Assembly: GCF_000250635.1 (NCBI RefSeq)
Contig: NC_016940.1
Span: 1,970,001-2,034,000, forward strand
DNA: 64,000 nt
Reading direction: 5' to 3'
Source: Saprospira grandis str. Lewin
GTDB taxonomy: Bacteria; Bacteroidota; Bacteroidia; Chitinophagales; Saprospiraceae
The position numbers and the translations under genes are program-made. The notes under the pieces were generated by a model. It saw nothing but the letters and a program-made list of their open reading frames with translations, was not told the DNA's origin and ran no database searches. This document shows positions 46,009 through 54,513 of the stretch, one piece after another. The stretch's first letter is position 1. Each line of letters begins with the position of its first letter.

Positions 46009-46148
46009 GGGGCTGCCCCGCCCTGCGGGCGGGTCGGGCCATTGCGCAGCTCGCTGCTCGCTCGGCCCTGCAGCGCTTTCAGCGCTTTGGTCTGCCGCCT
46101 GCGGCGGCCCTGCTACAGCCCCTCAGCCGCGGGCCTTCGGCCCTTTTT
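46009..46148 (+). repeat. Family A structured repeat, copy 16 (+)
   Basis: Core 46009-46128. First hairpin CCCGCC-ctgc-GGCGGG, second AGCGCT...AGCGCT, third CCGCC-tgc-GGCGG; closing pair GGCTG/CAGCC; GC-rich tail to 46148. Its head is 101 bp upstream of the helicase start, pointing at it. Confidence 0.9.
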
Positions 46149-46149
46149 A

Positions 46150-46270
46150 CTGTAGGTTGAAACCTACAGCAAGAGTGGTATCGCTTCGCAATGATATATG
46201 AATGAGGGTTAAAACCCTCATGAAATGACTTTTCCGCCTGCTATCTGTGACTGCAGGTTGAAACCCGCAG
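46150..46270 (+). repeat. Three-hairpin palindrome module B, copy 3, plus an extra palindrome
   Basis: CTGTAGGTTGAAACCTACAG (46150-46169), ATCGC-ttc-GCAAT (about 46180-46192) and ATGAGGGTTAAAACCCTCAT (46202-46221), in the same order as copy 1; a further CTGCAGGTTGAAACCCGCAG lies at 46251-46270. Confidence 0.8.
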
Positions 46271-46449
46271 CCAATTTAGGAACGGCACAGCTAGCTCTTA
46301 ACGAACAATTGGCCTGCAGCTTAAAAGCCGCAGGACCTGAAAAACCGAATAGCTGCTCTACCGAACCAAAGCAGGGGCTTTTAAGCCGCTGCGGCTAGAA
46401 AAATGATGGCCCAAGCAAATTGGCTGCTGCCTTTAGGCTGCAGGAACAG
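46271..46449. other. Gene-free stretch with GC-skewed short palindromes
   Basis: About 180 bp with CTGCAGCTTAAAAGCCGCAG-like pieces and no supported gene. Confidence 0.35.
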
Positions 46450-46457
46450 TGATTTAA

Positions 46458-46587
46458 GAGTCTGTTTAAAATTTTATGTCTGCCCTTTTTGCTGCCTAGG
46501 GATAAGCCCCTAGGCGACTATTGGCCAAATCCTAACAAGCTAAAGACCAAAATTTCATTCTAATACACAAAATCCTGAACAGTCCCC
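46458..46587 (-). mobile_element. 130-bp MITE-like element, copy 4
   Basis: Complete copy in reverse orientation with both inverted ends (GAGTCTGTTTAAAATTTTATG; the other end reads GGGGACTGTTCAGGATTTTGTG). Flanking octamers TGATTTAA (46450-46457) and TGATTTTG (46588-46595) may be a target duplication with two differences. Confidence 0.65.
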
Positions 46588-46660
46588 TGATTTTGGCCCC
46601 AACTATTAGGGATTTGTTAAAAATGAAAATAATGTAACAAAATCAAAAAAGGTAAAAGTT

Positions 46661-46723
46661 ATGTAAAAAACATAACTGGCTATGTCTGGAACATAACTGG
46701 CTATGTCTGAGACATAACTGACT
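46661..46723 (+). repeat. 21-bp tandem array, three units
   Basis: Three units of exactly 21 bp (46661, 46682, 46703), consensus ATGTCTGGAACATAACTGGCT, the last ending in GACT. Each unit holds the near-palindrome ATGT...ACATAA. Confidence 0.85.
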
Positions 46724-46775
46724 AGCTATATAAAAGGGCCAATTTTGCGGTTTTAGAGGCCCTAAAAGTTAAATT

Positions 46776-46854
46776 GATGAGGGTTAAAACCCTCATCAAT
46801 TTATTATTGCGGAGCAATACCAATTGTTGTTTGGCTGTAGGTTTTAACCTACAG
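46776..46854 (-). repeat. Three-hairpin palindrome module B, copy 4
   Basis: TGATGAGGGTTAAAACCCTCATCA (46776-46799), ATTGC-gga-GCAAT (46806-46818) and CTGTAGGTTTTAACCTACAG (46835-46854), in reverse order; adjoins the tail of family A copy 17. Confidence 0.8.
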
Positions 46855-46864
46855 GCCCATATAG

Positions 46865-47020
46865 CAGGCGGCAAAGCCGCCGCAAAGGAGCGAAGCGACT
46901 GGCCTAGCGATGCGAAAGGGGGCGGCGAAGCCGCAGACCAAGGCCGTCAGGCCGAAGGGCCGAGCAGACCTGCGAGCCCTGAAGCGTAGCGCCGCAAGGC
47001 GAAGCCGCAGCGGAGGCCCC
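46865..47020 (-). repeat. Family A structured repeat, copy 17 (-)
   Basis: Core 46901-47020, tail hairpins from 46865. The head is 5 bp from the stop codon of the symporter gene. Closing pair GGCCT/AGGCC; first hairpin the same as copy 7. Confidence 0.9.
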
Positions 47021-47024
47021 TCCC

Positions 47025-48935
47025 CTACTTCTTTCTTTGCAAAAGATAAAGGACAAGCAGGGCCAAAAGGGCCGTTCCTCCGAAAATTGCCGCCTCGGTA
47101 TAGGCTAAAAACAGTAATTTGCCCACCGCAAAAAGCAGGCTGTAGGTCAGGACAATAGCCGCCAACCATTGGCCCAATAAAGAAAGTAACGGGCGGTTAT
47201 TGCTCTTTATGTCCAAGCCCGACCAATCGCCTAGGGGACGGACTTTCTGATAAAAAGCTTGAAGCACTTTTTGGTCGGTAGCGGGAGTGAAAATCATGAC
47301 CAGCAACCAACTTATAGTGGTAAATAGGACCGTTGTGGGCAGGGCCTCCTCAAAGGGGACCTCATAATAGAAAAAGGGGATGCTAATCAAGGCGGGGGCA
47401 ATCATGGCCGTCAGCTCGGCCCAAGCATTGATGCGCCACCAATACCAACGGAGAATGAGCAGCAAGCCCAAGCCGGCTCCAGCTTGTAAAATAAAGGCCC
47501 AAGCGCCAGAGATTTGCTCAATAAAGAGGCTGATGCCTGCGGCCGCCAAGGCCAAGAAAATATTGAGCAAACGAGAGATCCAAACGTAGTGTCCCTCTGT
47601 CTGTTGAGGCTGCAAAAAACGCTTATAAAAGTCATGTACCAAATAACCTGCGCCCCAATTCAACTGCGTAGAGACCGTACTCAAATAAGCCGCTAAAAAG
47701 GCCACGAGCAACAGCCCCAAAAGACCCGGCGGTAAGAAATCGCGCATAGCCATCACATAGCCTTGGCGATAAGAAAGTTGATAATCTATGGCTGAGGCCA
47801 GCTTGGGATTTTCGGCAGCAGCAGCGGTTAGTGCCTGGCGAAAAGCAGGCAATTGGGCCAATAATTCAGGAGATTTTGCGCTCAGATCTGCTTTTTCATC
47901 TAGTACTTCTTGGGCGGTCCAGCCCGCTTCTACATACTGATTATACTGCTGTTTCAAGGGACCCTCAGGCAATTGGGGGGGCAAAGCATAGAGTAAAATA
48001 GCCGCCAAGCCCACCAAAATCCAAGGCCAAGGCCGCAAGCAATAATGCGCCATCTGAAAGAGTAAACTGGCCGATTGAGCGGCCTTTTCGCTGCCCGTGC
48101 TCATCATCCGCTGGGCGGTATAGCCGCCCCCACCTGGCTCGGCGCCGGGGTACCAACTGGCCCACCACAAAATGCCCAAATAGGCAATAAAAGAACTAAT
48201 GCCAAAGTAGAGACCAGAACCCTCTTTTTGGGTAGAGGGAAAGAAATCGAGTAGGGCGGGATCTTCTGCTTTAAGCTGGCTAGTGAGTCCCGACAAGCCC
48301 CCAATTTCTGGCTGATCCAAAACCACATAGGCCAAAATAATACAGCCCAAAATGGCCACCACAAACTGCAGCGCATCCGTTACGGCCACGCCCAAAAGGC
48401 CTGCCACAGCGGAATAAACAGCCCCCAAAAGCAGTAAACCTAAGGTATAAAGAAAGGCCATACCTTCGGTCAGGCCAAAAATGCCTTGCAAAAGAGAACT
48501 CATGGCCAAATTGACCCAAGCCAAGATGATAATATTGAGAAAAAGGCCCAGATAAATGGCCTTAAAGCCCCTTAAAAAGCGGGCAGCGGGACCGCTATAG
48601 CGCAGCTCAATAAACTCCACCTCTGTCAAGACCCCAGAGCGTTGCCAAAGGGGGGCAAAAAAGAAGGTCGTCAGCATTCCCCCCGCCAAAAAGTTCCACC
48701 AGAGCCAGTTGCCCGAAACCCCATTTTGCCCCACCAATTCGGCCACCGCCAAGGGCGTATCTGCGGCAAAAGTAGTGGCCACCATCGACAAACCCGCCAG
48801 CCACCAAGGCAGCTTTCGGTTGCCCAAGAAAAAAGCCTCTAGGCTCTTGCCCGATTGCCGCCCATAAGAAAGCCCTAGGGCAATAATGAGGAGCAAAAAG
48901 CCAATAATGACTCCCCAGTCTAAAGTTGTCAGCAT
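47025..48935 (-). CDS. Sodium:solute symporter (SSF family)
   Basis: A 636-residue inner-membrane transporter with about 13-15 helices. The sodium-site region and family opening are visible (LEAFFLGNRKLPWWLAGLSMVATTFAADTPLAVAELV). A soluble loop of about 80 residues around 310-400 (PEGPLKQQYNQYVEAGWTAQEV) is larger than usual. The substrate cannot be predicted. It is divergent from the TPR gene across 62 bp. Confidence 0.85.
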   Translation of the reverse strand: MLTTLDWGVIIGFLLLIIALGLSYGRQSGKSLEAFFLGNRKLPWWLAGLSMVATTFAADTPLAVAELVGQNGVSGNWLWWNFLAGGMLTTFFFAPLWQRSGVLTEVEFIELRYSGPAARFLRGFKAIYLGLFLNIIILAWVNLAMSSLLQGIFGLTEGMAFLYTLGLLLLGAVYSAVAGLLGVAVTDALQFVVAILGCIILAYVVLDQPEIGGLSGLTSQLKAEDPALLDFFPSTQKEGSGLYFGISSFIAYLGILWWASWYPGAEPGGGGYTAQRMMSTGSEKAAQSASLLFQMAHYCLRPWPWILVGLAAILLYALPPQLPEGPLKQQYNQYVEAGWTAQEVLDEKADLSAKSPELLAQLPAFRQALTAAAAENPKLASAIDYQLSYRQGYVMAMRDFLPPGLLGLLLVAFLAAYLSTVSTQLNWGAGYLVHDFYKRFLQPQQTEGHYVWISRLLNIFLALAAAGISLFIEQISGAWAFILQAGAGLGLLLILRWYWWRINAWAELTAMIAPALISIPFFYYEVPFEEALPTTVLFTTISWLLVMIFTPATDQKVLQAFYQKVRPLGDWSGLDIKSNNRPLLSLLGQWLAAIVLTYSLLFAVGKLLFLAYTEAAIFGGTALLALLVLYLLQRKK

Positions 48936-48997
48936 AATTTTATAGATTTAACAGCCTTTCGTAGAAAAGCCTTAATTTAGGCCACAAAATAACTGTT

Positions 48998-49879
48998 ATG
49001 GAAAAATTCTATACCCAAATAAAAAAATTTGACCAGCTGGCAGAGCAGGAAGACTACTATGCCGCCCTTGTTGCTGGCCAAGAAGCCTTTGAGATTTTGC
49101 TCTATAGCGATGATGATCCCGTAGTGGTAGAACCCGCCCTGATTGGGGCCATTGACCGCCTTCAGCGCTTTATTGGGCAGTTGGTCCAACTTCCCGAAAT
49201 TGAGGAGAATGAATATGTAGAAGAGGTGTTGGCCCAAATGAAGGCCGAGCTATCCGCCTATATCGCCGATGAATCGGAAGCCGAGGACCTCGGTATGGCC
49301 ATTGTCGAATTGGCCCGCCTGACACATTACCTCAAGGGAGCTGCCGATTATCTCAAAATGGAAAATCTGCCTTTGGGCCAAAATGCCGACCCCAAACTCA
49401 TCATTGCCGTTCAGGAAGATGGCAGTATGCAGCTCTATGGCCGCATGGCCGAGGACGGACTCAGCCAGGAAGAGGCCCAAGCCATGATGCAGCGCTTTCA
49501 ACAGTTGCTCTCTCCAGATGCCCAGGAAAGTGACCTCAGCCAATTGCTCAATCTAGCCGCCCAACTGATGGTCAAAGGCGCTTTGGAGGAGGCCAAACAG
49601 GCCTATTGGCAGATCCAAGAGCAGTATCCCGACTATCAGGCGCAATGCCAAACGGGACTAGGCGCCTGCGCCTATTATCAAGAAAATTTTGAGCAGGCCA
49701 TTGAGCATTATTTGTTGGCCCTAAAGGCTGGCGAATCGGAAGATCGCTGCGCCTATAATGTCTCCGAAAGCTGCCAAGCCCTCATCTTTGCCACAAATGA
49801 CCGCAACGAAAAAATGAAATGGGTCTACTTCTTCAAAGAGCATTTTCCCGAAATCGATCAGCAGTTTGAGCTGGATTAA
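48998..49879 (+). CDS. Cytoplasmic TPR-like protein, unknown role
   Basis: The 293-residue acidic protein has no signal peptide. Two or three tetratricopeptide-like helices lie near the C-terminus (EEAKQAYWQIQEQYPDYQAQ and ACAYYQENFEQAIEHYLLALKAG). The first half (residues 1-150) is helical and acidic and matches no family I know. Single gene; a family A head starts 15 bp after its stop codon. Confidence 0.6.
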   Translation: MEKFYTQIKKFDQLAEQEDYYAALVAGQEAFEILLYSDDDPVVVEPALIGAIDRLQRFIGQLVQLPEIEENEYVEEVLAQMKAELSAYIADESEAEDLGMAIVELARLTHYLKGAADYLKMENLPLGQNADPKLIIAVQEDGSMQLYGRMAEDGLSQEEAQAMMQRFQQLLSPDAQESDLSQLLNLAAQLMVKGALEEAKQAYWQIQEQYPDYQAQCQTGLGACAYYQENFEQAIEHYLLALKAGESEDRCAYNVSESCQALIFATNDRNEKMKWVYFFKEHFPEIDQQFELD

Positions 49880-49893
49880 GTAGGCTGTATTTT

Positions 49894-50019
49894 GGGGCTG
49901 CCCCGCCCTGCAGGCGGGTCGGGCTGTGCCGCAGCTCGCAAGTCTGCTCGGCCCATCGCTTTTTCGCTTTGCTCAAAAGCTCGGTCTGGCCTGCGGCCAC
50001 TGCTATCCATCCCTCAGCC
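49894..50019 (+). repeat. Family A structured repeat, copy 18 (+)
   Basis: First hairpin CCCGCC-ctgca-GGCGGG, second GCTTTT...AAAAGC, third GCC-tgc-GGC; closing pair GGCTG/CAGCC, then a tail hairpin GCTGGC-ttc-GCCAGC. Confidence 0.9.
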
Positions 50020-50048
50020 TGCGCTGGCTTCGCCAGCTGCTGGACCAA

Positions 50049-50083
50049 AAAAGGGGCGGTTGATTTTAATCAACCGCCCCTTT
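50049..50083. terminator. Bidirectional hairpin between the TPR gene and ndpA
   Basis: AAGGGGCGGTTGA (50051-50063) and complement (50070-50082), perfect over 13 bp; a T run follows on the minus strand, a shorter one on the plus strand. Confidence 0.8.
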
Positions 50084-50100
50084 GCTATGTCTTCTTGGAC

Positions 50101-51171
50101 CTATTTCTCTTCATTAAAGTAGAGCTTATAGTAGTACATGCCTTTTTCCTCATCAAAGCCCTTTTGGAGGAGGCCCTCCTCTTGGGCTTGGGCCGATTGG
50201 ACCTTAATCTCCATTTGGCTATCAAGCTGAATCACTCGCTTAAAAGAGCGGGCCGCCTTCTTTACCGCAGGCGTAGCAATAAAGAAAGGTTCTTCCTCTA
50301 CATCCTCTAAGCCTACCTTTTCTTGATACTGTTGTTTGTAGCTATTAAACTGCTCTTTCTTCTCTTCATTATCCTCAAAAATTTGCTCCACAAACTCCTC
50401 CGCATCAAAGCTATCTTGGGTCTCAAAATACTCCAAAGACTTATTGAGGAAAGCCACTTGCTCCTGCTTTTCTTCGGCCTCAAATTGTTGCTTGCCAAAA
50501 TCCTTACACATCTTGAGGTAGGTCTGTGTATAAAAGAGCTCATCTTGCAGCTGCGTAATTTGCAAAAACTCATCTCGCCAATACTTAGCCTCCGAGCTTT
50601 TGAGGTCGACAGAAGCTACTCTAAAACCACTTTCTGCTTCTATATTAAAGACCAAGCAGCCCTTATCCATTTTCTTGAGGTCTACCCCCTCCTCAAAATA
50701 AAAGGTCCAGTCTTCTTCCTCATCTAAGCGAAGCTTGAGAAACTGCTCCTTATTTTCTGTTTTGAAAATACCAATGGCTTCCACCAATTCGTCATTGACC
50801 AAAATGTCTTCAAAATAGACCAGATAGAACTCTCCGCCCTTAATTTTGGGGTGGTTGGAGCAATTGTAGAGCTGCTGCAACATCAAAACCGATTGCTCAT
50901 AAAAGGTCTCGGCATCGGCCTGTTCAAAAATGGCTTTGCAGTAGCTAAAGATTTCATTCATCTCTAGCTCGCTAGCATGATTAAACTGATAAAACTCTTC
51001 AAATTTGAAAGAGCCCAAAAAGAAGTCTTGCAACTGTTCTTTTTGTTCGGCCTGAGGTAGGGGCAGCAATTTGCTAGCGACCTTCATGCCCTCATCTCGG
51101 CTTTTGTTGCCTAGGCGATGTAGGGCCAAACGGCGCATTTGTATTTCGGATAAAACGACTTGGGTATCCAT
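50101..51171 (-). CDS. 37-kDa nucleoid-associated protein, NdpA family
   Basis: The 356-residue protein matches the NdpA/YejK nucleoid-associated family (DUF4253-unrelated, Pfam NA37) by its N-terminal LHRLGNKSRDEGM, the GGEFYLVYFEDILVNDELVEAIGIFKTENK segment and the GCLVFNIEAESGFRVASVDLKSSEAKYW run. Members bind DNA and pack the chromosome; this copy's role is inferred. A CAAAGATA box (TATCTTTG on the minus strand, 51195-51188) lies about 15 bp before the start codon and is the best promoter candidate. Confidence 0.8.
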   Translation of the reverse strand: MDTQVVLSEIQMRRLALHRLGNKSRDEGMKVASKLLPLPQAEQKEQLQDFFLGSFKFEEFYQFNHASELEMNEIFSYCKAIFEQADAETFYEQSVLMLQQLYNCSNHPKIKGGEFYLVYFEDILVNDELVEAIGIFKTENKEQFLKLRLDEEEDWTFYFEEGVDLKKMDKGCLVFNIEAESGFRVASVDLKSSEAKYWRDEFLQITQLQDELFYTQTYLKMCKDFGKQQFEAEEKQEQVAFLNKSLEYFETQDSFDAEEFVEQIFEDNEEKKEQFNSYKQQYQEKVGLEDVEEEPFFIATPAVKKAARSFKRVIQLDSQMEIKVQSAQAQEEGLLQKGFDEEKGMYYYKLYFNEEK

Positions 51172-51218
51172 AGTTATTTGTTTTGGGCAAAGATAAGGCT
51201 TTATTCCCTCCGGCGCAT

Positions 51219-51253
51219 AAAAAAAGTCCCGCTTCCTTTTCAGAAAGCGAGAC
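51219..51253 (-). terminator. Minus-strand hairpin terminator with no gene directly upstream
   Basis: GTCCCGCTT and AAGCGAGAC arms (51226-51234, 51245-51253) followed on the minus strand by a T run. The nearest upstream minus-strand gene ends at 51675, with family A copy 19 between, so the transcript stopped here is either a long 3' leader of that gene or a separate RNA. Confidence 0.6.
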
Positions 51254-51520
51254 CCACACTATAAGAACACCCAATTAAAACCTTTAAAATCTTCTTGATT
51301 AGATTTCATTTTTTCGTCAAAAGCTATGCCAAGCAACAGCTTTTTTATTCACTCAATTCTTAAAGAATTGTTAGTTGTATTATTACTTTTCTGGAGAAGT
51401 TCCACCAATAACGGTGCCTAATTAAGCTTTGTTTTATACCCAAAGCTTAAAATATTGTTAATCTAAACTAAAAAGAGAATAACGAAACTTTTAGTTAAAA
51501 CTGGGCCATTTTGCGGCAAG
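51254..51520 (-). other. Gene-free stretch upstream of the orphan terminator
   Basis: About 265 bp, A/T-rich, with no supported gene on either strand and no clear TAnnTTTG promoter. Confidence 0.4.
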
Positions 51521-51670
51521 CAGGGCGCGAAGCGCCCGCAGGCTGAGGGATGGACAGCAGTGGCCCAAAGGGCCAGACCCAGCAAAATGAGCGCAGCGAA
51601 TTTTGCGCAGGGCCGAGCGAACAGCGAGCTGCGAAACAGCCCGACCCGAGCGAAGCGAGTGGGCAGCCCC
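51521..51670 (-). repeat. Family A structured repeat, copy 19 (-)
   Basis: Core 51541-51670, tail hairpin GGGCGC-gaa-GCGCCC from 51521. The head is 5 bp from the stop codon of the HEAT-cyclophilin gene. Closing pair GGCTG/CAGCC. Confidence 0.9.
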
Positions 51671-51674
51671 TCTC

Positions 51675-53717
51675 CTACAACAGCTTGGCCCGAATAATTT
51701 GATCTCCCAACTCTAGCTGATGCAACTGCTCTAGGCCTTCGATGACCTGACCAAAGAGGGTATATTTTCCGTCTAAATGAATAGCGGGACTATGCGTGAT
51801 GAAAAACTGGGCCGATTCGGTATCCTTGCCTGCCGAGGCCATGCCCACGGCGCCAGCTTGGCTATAGCTTCTTTGGCTAAATTCCGAAACGATATTGAAG
51901 TTGAGACTGCCCCAACCATCGCCTCTAGGGCAGCCCGTTTGGGCCACAAAGTTGGGCACTACACGGTGAAAAGCCTTGCCATCATAGTAGCCCGCCTTGA
52001 CCAACTGAATGAATTGGATGACGGTGGCGGGACATTCCTTGAGATAGGTTTCAATTACAATTTTGCCTCGGCTGGTGGTAAGCTCTACCTTGGGTTTTTC
52101 GGGTAGGGCCTTGATCAATGCCCAATCGATTTCGGGAAATTTCTGCTTGGCATAGGGGCGCTCGGGGCTATTACTGCCTTCAATATAATTGATGGCCCTT
52201 TGCAGCAGCATATGCGTTTCTAGGTCTCGGGGCAGTTGCAATTGGCTTTGGGCCGTTTTGAGAAAACTTGCATCGGGAAAAGCCTCTTTGAGTTTGAGGC
52301 TAGGCGTACTAATAGCGGTAGCCACTACGGCCAGGGCGCCGGGGTCGCCATCTTGGACCAATTTGCGGAGCAGTTGATGAAGTTCGCTGCGGGCGCGTTC
52401 TTTGCCGACCACCCCATGCACTAGGTCAAAATCGGGCAGGCCACAAATGCTAACGAGTCCCTCGGCCACGGCCGATTTCACGATAGGCGCAACCTCCTGC
52501 AGGCTGTCGGCTGGAAAGGCCATTTGGCCCAACAAGCGATGATTGAGCGCATAGCGGCCCAGGGCCTGCAAAAGCAATTGTTGTTCGTAGGGATTTTGGC
52601 TAGCCTTGGCCATTTGGGCCAATTTATTACTAATAAACTGCTTAGAGGGGCGACGGTAGGCGGGCAATTTGGCCAAAGCAGCCCCATAGAGCTCGGCCCG
52701 AATCGCCCAATCTATGCTATCACTTCGCTCATCGGCCCATTTGATGTAATTAAAGGCATCGCCCTCGGCCCCATATTGTCTAAAAAACTGTGCGGCCAAT
52801 AATTGGACCTGTCGACTGGTATCTCGCAAAGCGCCATAGGCCAGATTTCGGCTAGAGTCGTAGGGAAAATACTGCAATCCTCTCAAAATATTGGCCCGAA
52901 CCCGATAATCTTCCTCTTCTTCAAAGGTCGTTTTTAGGGCCGAAAAAGCAGCTGGCGTTTTGGCCTTGGCTAGGGCCAAAACCAGAAACATCCGCATATC
53001 GGGGTCCTTTTCTTCTTGCACATTATTGATCAGTAAGTTCTCGTATCGGCTGAGGTCTAGGCCTGCCACTCGGGCCAAATAATTGGCGGCAATAAAGCGG
53101 GCTTTTTTGGGCATCAGGCTATTGGCCAAATAATCGTTAATCATTCGAGAGCTGCCTTCGGGTTGCACCATGCCCCGCAAAGCAAAGCGATAGAGGCCCA
53201 GCGCCAGCCCGTTGAGCAAGAGCGAATCTTGCAGGGCGTAGGGTCTAGAAGTACAAAGGTCTTTGAGGTCCTTGGCATCTCCCGATCGGCCCACGGCTTC
53301 TAGAATACTGGCCAAAACGGCTCGGCTACTATCTTGCTGAAAGGCCTCGGCCAGATAGTCGGCGGCCTTGGCATTTTCGGTTTGCCCCAAAGCAAAAGCG
53401 GCCGCCATGCGCAGCTCCTCCGTAGGGTCGCCTAGGGCATCGGCCAAATGATCAATAGCGGCACTATCTTGCACCGAGGCTAGGGCCATAGCGGCCGCAT
53501 ATCGGTGGTCCAGATTATCCACGGCCAAATAGGTAATTAGGGCCTCGGTATTGGCCTTACCTTCAGCATTTCGCTTGGCACGGATATCAAAAATTTGCTG
53601 CAAAACGGCATCCTCCAAAGAGAGGTTGAGCTCTTCTTTTGGCAGCTCTTCGGCCCCGCCGCAGCTGGCCAAAACTAACAACATCAGGCCCAAAAGGGGC
53701 ATATATAATTTCATCAT
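51675..53717 (-). CDS. Lipoprotein with HEAT-like repeats fused to a cyclophilin domain
   Basis: The 680-residue product starts with a lipoprotein signal ending in LASC. HEAT-like helical repeats fill about 60-500 (LDHRYAAAMALASVQDSAAIDHLADAL and several others). The last ~150 residues form a cyclophilin-type prolyl isomerase (TSRGKIVIETYLKECPATVIQFIQLVKAGYYDGKAFHRVVPNFVAQTGCP, then FFITHSPAIHLDGKYTLFGQVIEG), with the conserved FHR and QF-equivalent FFI positions. It probably helps fold envelope proteins. Start 53717 is one of two adjacent ATGs. The upstream family A head is 27 bp away. Confidence 0.85.
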   Translation of the reverse strand: MMKLYMPLLGLMLLVLASCGGAEELPKEELNLSLEDAVLQQIFDIRAKRNAEGKANTEALITYLAVDNLDHRYAAAMALASVQDSAAIDHLADALGDPTEELRMAAAFALGQTENAKAADYLAEAFQQDSSRAVLASILEAVGRSGDAKDLKDLCTSRPYALQDSLLLNGLALGLYRFALRGMVQPEGSSRMINDYLANSLMPKKARFIAANYLARVAGLDLSRYENLLINNVQEEKDPDMRMFLVLALAKAKTPAAFSALKTTFEEEEDYRVRANILRGLQYFPYDSSRNLAYGALRDTSRQVQLLAAQFFRQYGAEGDAFNYIKWADERSDSIDWAIRAELYGAALAKLPAYRRPSKQFISNKLAQMAKASQNPYEQQLLLQALGRYALNHRLLGQMAFPADSLQEVAPIVKSAVAEGLVSICGLPDFDLVHGVVGKERARSELHQLLRKLVQDGDPGALAVVATAISTPSLKLKEAFPDASFLKTAQSQLQLPRDLETHMLLQRAINYIEGSNSPERPYAKQKFPEIDWALIKALPEKPKVELTTSRGKIVIETYLKECPATVIQFIQLVKAGYYDGKAFHRVVPNFVAQTGCPRGDGWGSLNFNIVSEFSQRSYSQAGAVGMASAGKDTESAQFFITHSPAIHLDGKYTLFGQVIEGLEQLHQLELGDQIIRAKLL

Positions 53718-53743
53718 GATTTGTATTAACTTCTGTATTTTTT

Positions 53744-53880
53744 GGGGGCTGCCCCTGCGGCCTTCGGCCTTGGGTCGGGCTGTGTCGTGGCTCGCAGGTC
53801 TGCTCGGCCCTGCAGTTTTTTCGCTGCGCTCAAAAACTTGGGTCTGCGGCTATCGCCGCACCACTTTCCATCCCTCAGCC
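53744..53880 (+). repeat. Family A structured repeat, copy 20 (+)
   Basis: Head GGGGGCTGCCC, first hairpin with GGCC-ttc-GGCC, third GCGGC-tatc-GCCGC; closing pair GGCTG/CAGCC. Head towards the HEAT-cyclophilin start. Confidence 0.9.
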
Positions 53881-53938
53881 GAGGGCAGAATCTTGGCGCT
53901 AAGGGCTAAAAAAGAGGGCTATTCCTTCTCCATTGGCA

Positions 53939-53970
53939 AGAAAAAAGGGCCAATTTAGCCCTTCTTTTAT
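53939..53970. terminator. Terminator of the carbonic anhydrase-like gene
   Basis: AAAAAAGGGC and GCCCTTCTTTT around a 7-nt loop; usable on both strands. Confidence 0.65.
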
Positions 53971-53973
53971 TCT

Positions 53974-54498
53974 CTATTTTTCCTCCTCTTCATACCAGGA
54001 GGCATACATCATATAGGCCTCGGCAATGCGCTCAATCTCATTTTTGAAGAGCTCTGGAGAAAGAGATTTTATTTTTTTGGCGGGCACTCCCGCATAAACT
54101 GCATTAGATTCTAATTGGGCATTTTCTAAAATTAGGGCCCCAGCGGCAATCAGGCAATTGTCGGGCACTACGGCATTATCCATAATAATGGCGCCCATGC
54201 CCACCAGCACCTTGTTGCCAATCGTACAACCGTGCACCAATGCCCGATGTCCAATAGAGACCGAATGGCCAATTGTTGTTTTTGTTTTTTGGTAGGTACA
54301 GTGCACCACTGCCCCATCCTGAATATTCACCTTATTGCCAATTCGAATGCTATTCACATCGCCTCTGAGCACGGCCTGAAACCAGATACTACAGTCGTCG
54401 CCCATCTCAATATCTCCCGTGAGCGTAGCATTTTCGGCCAAAAAGCAGTTTTTGCCCCAGCTGGGCGTCTTTCCTCTTACGGTTTTAATTAGCGCCAT
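53974..54498 (-). CDS. Gamma-class carbonic anhydrase-like hexapeptide-repeat protein
   Basis: A 174-residue left-handed beta-helix protein of the gamma carbonic anhydrase family (YrdA/PaaY type). The three metal histidine positions are visible (AVVHCTYQ, SIGHRALVHG), along with hexapeptide repeats (IGNKVLVGMGAIIMDNAVV). It has no signal peptide and is not a carboxysome type; many relatives lack strong anhydrase activity. Start at 54498 (MALIKTVRGKTP). Confidence 0.85.
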   Translation of the reverse strand: MALIKTVRGKTPSWGKNCFLAENATLTGDIEMGDDCSIWFQAVLRGDVNSIRIGNKVNIQDGAVVHCTYQKTKTTIGHSVSIGHRALVHGCTIGNKVLVGMGAIIMDNAVVPDNCLIAAGALILENAQLESNAVYAGVPAKKIKSLSPELFKNEIERIAEAYMMYASWYEEEEK

Positions 54499-54513
54499 AA
54501 ACCCCAAATAATT

